Origin: UBA4877 sp002399285
GTDB lineage: Bacteria; Bacillota; Thermoanaerobacteria; Thermoanaerobacterales; UBA4877
Length of the DNA: 64,000 bases
Assembly (NCBI GenBank): GCA_036771835.1
Contig: DAIPGN010000011.1
Location: 33,787 to 97,786, forward strand
Reading direction: 5' to 3'
In this document: piece by piece, positions 9,601-20,986 of the stretch
How positions within the stretch are numbered: the stretch's first letter is position 1
Layout: each line of letters opens with the position of its first letter
The notes under the pieces: generated by a model
Told to the model about the DNA's origin: nothing
The model's database searches: none
What the model saw: the letters and a program-made list of their open reading frames with translations, nothing else
Translations under genes and position numbers: made by a program

Positions 9601-12600
9601 TTTAGACTACCTATGAGGAATTGAAACTACGATTGCTTCTTTAGACTTCATTATTTTTTCTCCGATTTTAGACTACCTATGAGGAATTGAAACCATACTT
9701 GTCCACTGTTCCTTTGTACTCTCTGTTTGATTTTAGACTACCTATGAGGAATTGAAACTGATTGTTCCAGTCATCCTCGTCATGTGATCCCTTGATTTTA
9801 GACTACCTATGAGGAATTGAAACATGCTCATCAGAGACAAAGAGCGGAAGAACGAAAAGATTTTAGACTACCTATGAGGAATTGAAACAAAGAATCGTAT
9901 TTGTAATAGCCTTTTGAGGATCTAGATTTTAGACTACCTATGAGGAATTGAAACCAGTTTATTATAGCTCTATGCATCTTCATTTTTCAGGATTTTAGAC
10001 TACCTATGAGGAATTGAAACCCGTAATGGTGTCCTCATCAACATCAAGCAACATATGATTTTAGACTACCTATGAGGAATTGAAACACTGTGTTTCTATC
10101 TATCCAGAGGGAGATCGTGCCGGATTTTAGACTACCTATGAGGAATTGAAACTCCGGAGGATCCGCAAAAAAGAGGAAGAAAACCAATGATTTTAGACTA
10201 CCTATGAGGAATTGAAACCAGATGGCAACTAAGCTTCTTAAAGAAGAAAATATTGATTTTAGACTACCTATGAGGAATTGAAACTACACAGACAAGATGT
10301 ACCTGAATCAGCTGAATTGTGATTTTAGACTACCTATGAGGAATTGAAACTCATCTATAATTTCTGTTTCATCTTTCCATATATCGATTTTAGACTACCT
10401 ATGAGGAATTGAAACTTCGGAAGTACCATATATTGGAAGTTGATCCGCCGAGATTTTAGACTACCTATGAGGAATTGAAACTGAGACCTGGCTGCCACAT
10501 ATAGTCCCCGGTCGTAGGATTTTAGACTACCTATGAGGAATTGAAACTTCATTTTATATGACCTCCTTGTATATTTTTTTATTGATTTTAGACTACCTAT
10601 GAGGAATTGAAACTCAGATAATCGGACGGTTCAATGAACTCAGGTATGCGATTTTAGACTACCTATGAGGAATTGAAACTCCCTCTCCGAGTTTTTGTTG
10701 CTCCCGCTGCTTCTGGATTTTAGACTACCTATGAGGAATTGAAACAGACACTCCTCTGTATCCTCTCTTGACACATTGAGCGATTTTAGACTACCTATGA
10801 GGAATTGAAACTGAGCCTATATGATATAGCAGAATTTTTGGACCGAAAGATTTTAGACTACCTATGAGGAATTGAAACTGTGATCATTTAAAACTATTCG
10901 CAATAATATTAATTGATTTTAGACTACCTATGAGGAATTGAAACCTGCCGGATTGCCCGCCGGCGCGGGAACCGCACCTGATTTTAGACTACCTATGAGG
11001 AATTGAAACTTTCCTTCCGTAGTGGCGATTACAAAGGATTTGCCAGATTTTAGACTACCTATGAGGAATTGAAACTCCAACCAGCGAGCGAAAGCGGTGG
11101 TGTCAATTTTGATTTTAGACTACCTATGAGGAATTGAAACAAGATATTGGGCTGCCGCACAAAAAGTTTCATGCCCGATTTTAGACTACCTATGAGGAAT
11201 TGAAACTTTTTCATACTTCCCACCCATACGCTCTATGTATTTGATTTTAGACTACCTATGAGGAATTGAAACAAGGAGTCAAAGACGAAACACACCCGGA
11301 GGAATGGCTGATTTTAGACTACCTATGAGGAATTGAAACATGTCCGGGTTTTAGACAATACCGACGTAGTATTTTGATTTTAGACTACCTATGAGGAATT
11401 GAAACCGAGTCGCGCTAGCTCCTGTATTGATATTCCGTGTGTGATTTTAGACTACCTATGAGGAATTGAAACAGTTTTAATACCCGCGTAAATTTAACAC
11501 CATTTTAAGATTTTAGACTACCTATGAGGAATTGAAACTGATTTCGATTGCTTCATAAATATTAAAAGATATTGGATTTTAGACTACCTATGAGGAATTG
11601 AAACACCTTGAAACGTTTTCATCAGAACCCCTTCAAACCGGATTTTAGACTACCTATGAGGAATTGAAACAAAGTATCAAGGGTTCGCCCAATCTCCAGC
11701 GTATGGATTTTAGACTACCTATGAGGAATTGAAACTCAGTATCAAGGGTTCGCCCAATCTCCAGCGTATGAGATTTTAGACTACCTATGAGGAATTGAAA
11801 CTTTCTGTACCCTCGCTCAGTCCCTCAGGGTAGCTTAGATTTTAGACTACCTATGAGGAATTGAAACCTGTGCTGTTAAAAGGGGGCCCGTATTCAGATG
11901 GGGGATTTTAGACTACCTATGAGGAATTGAAACAAAAGTGTAAAACAGCGATAAATCAAGCAAAACTACGATTTTAGACTACCTATGAGGAATTGAAACT
12001 GATACGAAGCCGCGGCATGTTCGCGCTGTGCTTTGATTTTAGACTACCTATGAGGAATTGAAACAGTATATTTAATATATTTAATATTTTATTGAGTTGT
12101 GATTTTAGACTACCTATGAGGAATTGAAACCAATGTATCCGACACCGACGACAGGCGCGGGTCTATGATTTTAGACTACCTATGAGGAATTGAAACAAAC
12201 AATTCTTTTATATATCAGTTAGAGTACTCTAAGGATTTTAGACTACCTATGAGGAATTGAAACCGGATTTCAGACACATGATGAAAATACGGCCATAGGA
12301 TTTTAGACTACCTATGAGGAATTGAAACCAGCGGCGTCTTTCCCTCTTTTTTCTTCGGTGGCCTTGATTTTAGACTACCTATGAGGAATTGAAACCCGCC
12401 TCCAATCCTCGCCGCCTAGGGGTACCGGTTCAGATTTTAGACTACCTATGAGGAATTGAAACTTTTTTTCGATTCCGCAAATGCAGTAATATCAACAGAT
12501 TTTAGACTACCTATGAGGAATTGAAACGAGTAGGGCGTAACCGATACGCCCCAATAAAATAAGATTTTAGACTACCTATGAGGAATTGAAACAATCCTTC

Positions 12601-15600
12601 TACAATGCCCTTCAAAATGTCGGAACCGGATTTTAGACTACCTATGAGGAATTGAAACGCAGTTCTTCCGACACTTTGATGATTTTGCCCAACGATTTTA
12701 GACTACCTATGAGGAATTGAAACGAAATTCAGATATCCGCACTCCGGCCGATGAGATAGATTTTAGACTACCTATGAGGAATTGAAACCCAATTTCGAAA
12801 TCGATATCGAACTGATTCAGTTCGAGATTTTAGACTACCTATGAGGAATTGAAACACCGATGCTATGCCGGATATCATACAGGCTGCTATAGATTTTAGA
12901 CTACCTATGAGGAATTGAAACCTGTCATACCATATTGACACAGTGGCCGGGGCTATAGCGATTTTAGACTACCTATGAGGAATTGAAACCCAACCGCAGA
13001 TCGAGAAGCCATCCTCAAGGTCGTGGATTTTAGACTACCTATGAGGAATTGAAACTTTTCGCCGATGGCGGGACGAAAGGTGACGATATCGGATTTTAGA
13101 ACTACCTATGAGGAATTGAAACATAACCTCCCAGAATGTATGTTTCTGTATATTCAAAGATTTTAGACTACCTATGAGGAATTGAAACCCGCTCTTTTGA
13201 AACTCGCCCCAAAGGTGATAGGAGGATTTTAGACTACCTATGAGGAATTGAAACTCCGTAGTACCCATATCCATGAATGGCATCTATGACTGATTTTAGA
13301 CTACCTATGAGGAATTGAAACTCAGTAATTGAATCTGGTACACCTTGGAGTCTCATACGATTTTAGACTACCTATGAGGAATTGAAACTTCGCATGGTTT
13401 CCCATGGAATAGACCATTTCGCCAGATTTTAGACTACCTATGAGGAATTGAAACTATCAATCTCGCCGTGCTCAGTTTCCCACTCGTTTAGATTTTAGAC
13501 TACCTATGAGGAATTGAAACTGATGTGGAATATAGTGTGAAATGCCCAAAGTGTGGGATTTTAGACTACCTATGAGGAATTGAAACTCCGTCTTGCGTAG
13601 CAGTAGGTACAGCCATGGAGAGATTTTAGACTACCTATGAGGAATTGAAACTTTTTTTCGATTCCGCAAATGCAGTAATATCAACAGATTTTAGACTACC
13701 TATGAGGAATTGAAACTAATGTGCCGCTTCATATGATAGGCGATCTGGAGCAGATTTTAGACTACCTATGAGGAATTGAAACACAGTTTGATCTTGTTTT
13801 CGGATTCAGCCTTTCGGTGATTTTAGACTACCTATGAGGAATTGAAACCTGGTCTGGTATGCGACCATATCGGGGCGAGAAATAGATTTTAGACTACCTA
13901 TGAGGAATTGAAACTGCTATGCGGCATGGCTCAAAAAATATAAAAGGAGGAGATTTTAGACTACCTATGAGGAATTGAAACTTTCTGAGTGGCACTCATA
14001 CTTCTTTGGGTGCCCTGAGATTTTAGACTACCTATGAGGAATTGAAACTTTTTGAGAATGGCGGGACGAAAGGTGACGATGTCGGATTTTAGACTACCTA
14101 TGAGGAATTGAAACCGAAGACACCAAACTCGTCAAATATACAGAACACCTGATTTTAGACTACCTATGAGGAATTGAAACTAATTTAAATATGATACAAT
14201 ATTAATGAGGTGTGAGATTTTAGACTACCTATGAGGAATTGAAACATACGATCACAACGAAAACCGGGGCCACGGGTAAGCGATTTTAGACTACCTATGA
14301 GGAATTGAAACGTACGTCCCAAAGAGATAGAGAGAGAAAAGTACTGGATTTTAGACTACCTATGAGGAATTGAAACCCGCGTGAGCTTTCCAATACGCCG
14401 GGTCTCCTATCACCGATTTTAGACTACCTATGAGGAATTGAAACACTATTAAAATACTCATGGAAAAACTATACCTCCCGGATTTTAGACTACCTATGAG
14501 GAATTGAAACTGAAGTACTATATAAAGTAGCTTTTGGTTCAGACGGATTTTAGACTACCTATGAGGAATTGAAACCGGATTCATCCTCCCTTCGTGGTCA
14601 CGTCGAAGGTAAGATTTTAGACTACCTATGAGGAATTGAAACATCGGTGGGTACCGTACACTACGTACGGACAAATAGATTTTAGACTACCTATGAGGAA
14701 TTGAAACCGAACCGGACCTTTTCGAAAATTCAGGTGGGTGCACCGATTTTAGACTACCTATGAGGAATTGAAACTTTTCGCCGATGGCGGGACGAAAGGT
14801 GATGATATCGGATTTTAGACTACCTATGAGGAATTGAAACAACTTCATGGAAACATGAAGAACCGAGGGATAAAAAGATTTTAGACTACCTATGAGGAAT
14901 TGAAACGTCAGCAATCACTTTCAGACCACGGTGATGCCGGAAAGATTTTAGACTACCTATGAGGAATTGAAACCCCGAAATAGGGAATGAAAACCTGTGT
15001 GACATCGTAGATTTTAGACTACCTATGAGGAATTGAAACCCCATTCTTCCTTTTTGTAATCTAGGGATTTCCAGGGATTTTAGACTACCTATGAGGAATT
15101 GAAACGATGAGTGGCGAGGCAGTGAAGCATTTTGGATTCTCACGATTTTAGACTACCTATGAGGAATTGAAACCGCGATTCTCCGAAGGCAGGTTTCGTC
15201 CTTAAGCAGCGATTTTAGACTACCTATGAGGAATTGAAACCTTCTTTCGCCTGCGTCGCGGCGTTTTTCGACGCCTTCGATTTTAGACTACCTATGAGGA
15301 ATTGAAACAATCTATCAGTTCTACTCCGTAGGATTTTACCATGAGATTTTAGACTACCTATGAGGAATTGAAACTCTCATCTTTAGCATTATCTAGGGTT
15401 TTTACCTCTGATTTTAGACTACCTATGAGGAATTGAAACTACCATTATCGAGGAAAAAAGAAAAGCCCCTGTTGGGATTTTAGACTACCTATGAGGAATT
15501 GAAACCATTTTCCCCTGTTCATGAGAATGACCGCATCATCCGATTTTAGACTACCTATGAGGAATTGAAACCCACGCATGAGCAGGACTGCGACATCCTG

Positions 15601-17351
15601 ATCAGCGGATTTTAGACTACCTATGAGGAATTGAAACAATACCGATGTCCGGTGTATATTGCATGTGTGCGTCCAGATTTTAGACTACCTATGAGGAATT
15701 GAAATTTCTCGTCGGCTATCTCGTTCCAAAGGTCCTTCTCCGGATTTTAGACTACCTATGAGGAATTGAAACAATGTTCTTCCGGTGATAGGCTGTGACA
15801 TATCGACAGGATTTTAGACTACCTATGAGGAATTGAAACCATCTTCTGCGCCGCTCTTCTGGCCATTCCCTTTATGATTTTAGACTACCTATGAGGAATT
15901 GAAACCATTTGTAGCCATTTTATTATGGCCTCCTATTCATATTTTTGATTTTAGACTACCTATGAGGAATTGAAACCCAATCTGCCCATTCTTTCTTTTT
16001 ATAGTCTAAAGAGATTTTAGACTACCTATGAGGAATTGAAACCCGATCCAAAAATCATTCTATCTTGCCCAGGAAGGAATTCCTTCCTGGGATTTTAGAC
16101 TACCTATGAGGAATTGAAACCGACACCTAATCCATCTCTAATAATAACGCACATAGCGATTTTAGACTACCTATGAGGAATTGAAACTGCTGGAGCTGCG
16201 ACAGAGCATATGCCAACAAGTGTCCGATTTTAGACTACCTATGAGGAATTGAAACCCTATGCGAAGGATTCCATAGATGCAACAGTCAAAGGATTTTAGA
16301 CTACCTATGAGGAATTGAAACTGGGAACGGACAGCATGGAGGGGCACGAGGGATTCGATTTTAGACTACCTATGAGGAATTGAAACTTTCCAACAAGGAG
16401 AACACAGAGGCATTCCAGGCGGGATTTTAGACTACCTATGAGGAATTGAAACCGGAAGTGACAACCGGAATAGACAACGAGCTGGTGAGGGATTTTAGAC
16501 TACCTATGAGGAATTGAAACTCTATTCTGCTTCCGGTATCGGCGGTTCCCATTCCGATTTTAGACTACCTATGAGGAATTGAAACAGTATCTTTTTAATT
16601 CTTAGGGCCAAATTCAGTGAAGATTTTAGACTACCTATGAGGAATTGAAACCGCTCGAATAGGGAGTTGCCCCTATTCGGGAACTTCGATTTTAGACTAC
16701 CTATGAGGAATTGAAACAAAATGTCGCCCTCCATGATAATCGGACTTTCGTACCAGATTTTAGACTACCTATGAGGAATTGAAACTCCGGACATGCCGTT
16801 TGTCTGGTTATATACGGTCGTGATTTTAGACTACCTATGAGGAATTGAAACATCCATCCTGTGTCAAATCACACTCTCGTCTCAATTGATTTTAGACTAC
16901 CTATGAGGAATTGAAACGAATCTCACGGCAAGCTGCCTAATAATTTTTGGTAGATTTTAGACTACCTATGAGGAATTGAAACTCTATTCTGCTTCCGGTA
17001 TCGGCGGTTCCCATTCCTCGATTTTAGACTACCTATGAGGAATTGAAACTCCGGACCCGAAGTGGTATTCTTTGACTGATCAGCTAGATTTTAGACTACC
17101 TATGAGGAATTGAAACCGGCTATTTCAACCACTTTCTTTTTGAGTGTGAAGTGATTTTAGACTACCTATGAGGAATTGAAACCCGAATATTTTCACGATC
17201 TTTTTTGCCCTTGTGACCGGATTTTAGACTACCTATGAGGAATTGAAACGTAGCTATCTTCCCCCATGCTGTGACCTTAGCAACTGATTTTAGACTACCT
17301 ATGAGGAATTGAAACAGTCATGCATATATTGACAAGTTAGAAAAAGGCAAC

Positions 17352-17621
17352 GATTTTAGACTACCTATGAGGAATTGAAACTATCCTCCTTTTATTTTTT
17401 ATTATTTGGGTGAAGGCGGATTTTAGACTACCTATGAGGAATTGAAACATGTGGAACATAAATTGTGGAATCCTTTGTTGGAGAGGGATTTTAGACTACC
17501 TATGAGGAATTGAAACTATCCTCCTTTTATTTTTTATTATTTGGGTGAAGGCGGATTTTAGACTACCTATGAGGAATTGAAACATGTGGAACATAAATTG
17601 TGGAATCCTTTGTTGGAGAGG
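17352..17621 (+). repeat. Exact 135-bp tandem duplication of two CRISPR units
   Basis: Two consecutive repeat-spacer units at 17352-17486 are repeated base for base at 17487-17621. The spacers at 17382-17418 and 17517-17553 are the same, as are those at 17449-17486 and 17584-17621. This points to recombination or slippage between repeats after acquisition, not to four independent acquisitions. Confidence 0.93.
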
Positions 17622-19405
17622 GATTTTAGACTACCTATGAGGAATTGAAACTAAGTAATATTTGCCTTTTCTAAAAACTTTTTATAGGGATTTTAGACTA
17701 CCTATGAGGAATTGAAACTAATCGTCATAATAAGGGATGGTCGTACAACGGCATTGATTTTAGACTACCTATGAGGAATTGAAACTATCTTTGAGCAAGG
17801 TGCTTTACTCTCGCGTGTATAGATTTTAGACTACCTATGAGGAATTGAAACCGTCGTATCAACGGTAGGCTCAACTTTTTTCCCCGTGATTTTAGACTAC
17901 CTATGAGGAATTGAAACTCTGTTCAAGCTTTTCCTCCGTCAGTCCCGGATTGGATTTTAGACTACCTATGAGGAATTGAAACTAATGAAATTATGGGTTA
18001 AAAATCCTATAACTGACAAAGATTTTAGACTACCTATGAGGAACTGAAACAATTTTCTGATTTCTGCCGGATTGCCCGCCGGCGCGGATTTTAGACTACC
18101 TATGAGGAATTGAAACCGGAAGGACCTCGCAGCGTATGAAGAAATAAGGAGGGATTTTAGACTACCTATGAGGAATTGAAACATCATGATTCATACACAA
18201 ATAGCTGGCACATAGTCGATTTTAGACTACCTATGAGGAATTGAAACAAAAGGATTGGCACGGGACGAAGACATGGCATCCCGGATTTTAGACTACCTAT
18301 GAGGAATTGAAACTGTGAATTTCCGTGATGCTCCGGTGGCTTTCAGCGTGATTTTAGACTACCTATGAGGAATTGAAACTCAATAATTTTGAGATGGAGA
18401 CGTCGACGCGATCGGATTTTAGACTACCTATGAGGAATTGAAACAGTTTCCATGACATTCCAGCCTTTTTAATGTATGGGATTTTAGACTACCTATGAGG
18501 AATTGAAACCTGTATACACCGTTACCGATGAACGAAGATACCCACGATTTTAGACTACCTATGAGGAATTGAAACCAGCAATGTCTCCAGCAATTCAACG
18601 TGATCCTGCTCGATTTTAGACTACCTATGAGGAATTGAAACTTCAGCTGCAGCTACCATTTTCCTCTCCTCTTTCCCGATTTTAGACTACCTATGAGGAA
18701 TTGAAACTCCTAAACCCATGTCCCTGCCAGCACTGAACCAGAAAGATTTTAGACTACCTATGAGGAATTGAAACTAGGAGGGTATAAGAATGTTTGATTC
18801 AGCAGCCGAAGATTTTAGACTACCTATGAGGAATTGAAACCTAAGACACGGGGAACATGGACATGCTGCCCCATATAGATTTTAGACTACCTATGAGGAA
18901 TTGAAACTCTCTCCGGGAAACGATGGCGTGCCGGACAGATTGGGATTTTAGACTACCTATGAGGAATTGAAACCTGCAGACCGAGATCAATCGGAAGCGA
19001 TTTGGTAAAGATTTTAGACTACCTATGAGGAATTGAAACCTTTTTCACGCCGTACCTGTTCGGCAATAGATACCTTGATTTTAGACTACCTATGAGGAAT
19101 TGAAACATGAATTTGAAATGGAAAACATAAGAAGAATTCCTAGATTTTGGACTACCTATGAGGAATTGAAACTTTTCTTGAGGATCTCGTTTCTTTTCCA
19201 AAAAAAGGATTTTAGACTACCTATGAGGAATTGAAACTCAATTGTTCATATTTATCTTGGGCACTTTGGAAAGGATTTTAGACTACCTATGAGGAATTGA
19301 AACTGAACTTCTTCACGGAATCAATTCCCAACTGGTGGAGATTTTAGACTACCTATGAGGAATTGAAACCCAATGGGAAATATCGCATATTGATGGAGGA
19401 ATATG

Positions 19406-19570
19406 ATGAATAAGAAAAATAAAGAAGGCCTCTTTTCTGATAAACGCTGGAATGAACCTCCTGGTTATGAAGCGGTGGGACATATAGAATTTACCGAGGA
19501 AAAGAAGGAAAAGAACAGAGAAGAACTTAAAAAAATACTAAGAGAAAAAGGGATAATCGAAAACCCATAG
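19406..19570 (+). CDS. Small ORF (54 aa) inside an insertion in the CRISPR array
   Basis: Between the repeats at 19340-19369 and 19595-19624 lie 225 nt instead of a ~36-nt spacer. They contain an ORF with a good GGAGG at 19395-19399, six bases before ATG 19406; another ATG at 19403 is too close. The 54-residue product begins MNKKNKEGLFSDKRW, has a middle segment PPGYEAVGHIEF, and ends in a Lys/Glu-rich predicted helix (EEKKEKNREELKKILREKG) before the stop. I recognise no family, membrane segment or catalytic motif. It could be a small protein captured from a mobile element, a fragment of the host gene that originally lay beside the array, or a chance ORF. The codon pattern and ribosome binding site favour real or formerly real coding. 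Confidence 0.5.
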   Translation: MNKKNKEGLFSDKRWNEPPGYEAVGHIEFTEEKKEKNREELKKILREKGIIENP

Positions 19571-19690
19571 AAGCACTTGCCAAGCAAAATGGTAGATTTT
19601 AGACTACCCATGAGGAATTGAAACAAGACATAGGTTTCCTTATTCTTTTTCAAATACCAGGATTTTAGACTACCTATGAGGAATAGAAAC

Positions 19691-19971
19691 TTTTCTCCAT
19701 TTATCCACCATCAAAGCGCTTCCGTTGTTTTTAAGCTAACTACAAAGATTTGAATTTGCAAATGTACGGTAAAGTGACGTTCTCAAGGCTGCGGACGGGA
19801 ATTAATACATTTTGAAACAAAGAAGATCATAGAGGCAGGATATGATTCTACAGTACTTGTACTTTGTACGAACGGTACAATTAAATTAGAAAGGGAATCG
19901 GGGGATATTGCAAAATTACAACAGGCTTACAGCATTCAATAATTATTAATTCTGATCAAACCTTTCTAGAT
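19691..19971 (+). other. Decayed region after the array, with a probable gene remnant
   Basis: After the last, mutated repeat there is no intact gene. A frame open from 19781 to the TAA at 19940-19942 reads as plausible protein (…ETKKIIEAGYDSTVLVL…, ending …AKLQQAYSIQ) but has no convincing start codon or ribosome binding site, and a stop interrupts it just upstream. I read it as the 3' end of a lost gene. The function is unknown. Confidence 0.4.
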
Positions 19972-20018
19972 AAAAGGTAATCGGCAGTATAAGAGGAGCT
20001 GATTACCTTTTATTTTTT
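19972..20018 (+). terminator. Rho-independent terminator after the array region
   Basis: The inverted arms AAAAGGTAATCGGC (19972-19985) and GCTGATTACCTTTT (19998-20011) form a stem with one mismatch, followed by TATTTTTTG. It separates the CRISPR region from the PTS operon. Confidence 0.8.
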
Positions 20019-20053
20019 GACGTCTGGAAGTCTTTAAATCTATATGTTCATCA

Positions 20054-20076
20054 TATAATTTCCTAACAATAGGAAA
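20054..20076 (+). promoter_or_regulatory. Candidate promoter/operator upstream of the PTS operon
   Basis: TATAAT at 20054-20059 is immediately followed by a perfect 7-bp inverted repeat, TTTCCTA-ACAA-TAGGAAA, at 20059-20076, about 90 nt before the first PTS gene. The -35 match is poor, as is common for activated promoters. It is a plausible site for the PRD-type regulator encoded at the end of the operon; this is inference. Confidence 0.4.
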
Positions 20077-20162
20077 GAAGATTATAAGCATTCAGCCAAA
20101 AGTCTTTGTATAATCAATTATATAGCAATAGACTAATAAAAGCCAATAAATGGGAGGACATA

Positions 20163-20495
20163 ATGGAAGAGTTAGAATTGCTGTGCTTCAAACTTATTAC
20201 TGCCGCCGGAACGGCACGTTCCTGCAGTATTGAGGCCGTTAAGGAAGCTAAAAAGGGAAGCTTTGAAGAAGCAAAAAAATTAATGGAAGAAGGTGAAAAG
20301 CAGTTTTCAAGTGCTCATGATATACACAGCGAAATACTCACAAAAGATGCCGGGGGCAGTGAAAGCGGCAACGGCTCGATGTTACTGATGCATGCGGAAG
20401 ATCTTCTCATGAGTGCGGAGACATTTAAGATAATGGCGGTGGATCTTATTGACATTTGCAAGGCTATGAATGAGCTGTCACAAAAGGTTAAATAG
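20163..20495 (+). CDS. PTS lactose/cellobiose-family IIA component
   Basis: This cytoplasmic phosphocarrier passes phosphate from HPr to the IIB component. The 110-residue all-helical protein fits the PTS_IIA lactose/cellobiose family (LacF/ChbA). The likely phosphorylated histidine is H77 in LLMHAEDLLMS, which matches the HAQDxLM signature. ATG 20163 follows GGGAGGACATA; an earlier in-frame start at 20106 lacks a ribosome binding site. It is the first gene of a run IIA-IIB-IIC-GrdB-like-MupG-regulator, all on the plus strand. Substrate cannot be read from this component. Confidence 0.9.
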   Translation: MEELELLCFKLITAAGTARSCSIEAVKEAKKGSFEEAKKLMEEGEKQFSSAHDIHSEILTKDAGGSESGNGSMLLMHAEDLLMSAETFKIMAVDLIDICKAMNELSQKVK

Positions 20496-20589
20496 GCGCT
20501 GCAAACGTATGCTAAATTGATTGTTAATAGAAAGCAGAGAGTCGAGTTAAAAATTACTTCTTAATTTTAATTGGGAGGGGGTGAGATAA

Positions 20590-20910
20590 ATGAAAAAAGT
20601 ATACTTATTTTGCAGTGCCGGCATGTCTACCAGTCTTCTTGCTAACAATATGCAAGAGGTTGCGGATGCGCATAATCTTCCGATCGAAGTAAAAGCGTTT
20701 TCCCTTGCGCGGCTTCCGGAAATTTATGAAAAGGAACATCCCGATTGCATTTTATTGGGTCCACAGGTAAGATTCGTTTATGACGAAACGAAAAAAAATT
20801 ATAATAAATTAAATACGCCTGTCGGATTGATTGATGCAAGCGATTACGGTACGATCAATGGTGAACATGTATTGAAATCGGCAATAAAACTAATTAAACA
20901 GGGCGCTTAG
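20590..20910 (+). CDS. PTS lactose/cellobiose-family IIB component
   Basis: The 106-residue IIB protein accepts phosphate from IIA on a cysteine and gives it to the sugar held by IIC. It starts MKKVYLFCSAGMSTSLL, where C8 in the P-loop-like CSAGMSTS motif is the expected phospho-cysteine. GGGAGGGGGTGAG lies just upstream of ATG 20590. Length and fold signature match the Lac/Chb family. It is separated from the IIA gene by 94 nt with no other gene. Confidence 0.93.
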   Translation: MKKVYLFCSAGMSTSLLANNMQEVADAHNLPIEVKAFSLARLPEIYEKEHPDCILLGPQVRFVYDETKKNYNKLNTPVGLIDASDYGTINGEHVLKSAIKLIKQGA

Positions 20911-20986
20911 TCTATTGTCATGCAGTTTTTATAGGGCAATAATTTAAGTTGTATGAAAATATTAAAGGATGGGAGAGGAAACAAGG

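Larger units (their letters stand above)
3695..19690 (+). CRISPR. Type I-B CRISPR array, about 239 repeats and 238 spacers
   Basis: The 30-nt repeat begins GATTTTAGACTACC and ends GAGGAATTGAAAC. Counted by hand there are 239 copies, the first at 3695-3724 and the last at 19661-19690. Excluding one 225-nt insertion, the mean unit is about 66 nt, so spacers are about 36 nt. The first ~9 kb shows no repeat variant that I noticed. Variants occur only in the distal part: a 31-nt copy with an inserted A at 13092, a final C to T at 15676-15705, GAACTG at 18021, GATTTTGG at 19143, ACCCATG at 19595 and GAATAG at 19661. This polarity puts the leader on the left beside cas2. Several spacers are duplicated or overlap one another (see findings). 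The antisense strand contains short frames encoding a repeating FQFLIGSLKS peptide; these are shadows of the repeat. Confidence 0.99.

Noticed and set aside
11341..11375. A repeat-like GTTTTAGAC inside a spacer
   Set aside because: Only nine bases match the repeat, and the flanking units have normal spacing, so it is a chance match in an ordinary spacer.
4414..19653. Many antisense ORFs of 60-85 codons encoding a repeated FQFLIGSLKS peptide
   Set aside because: They are the CRISPR repeat read backwards; spacers supply the varied parts. No ribosome binding sites, no continuity.
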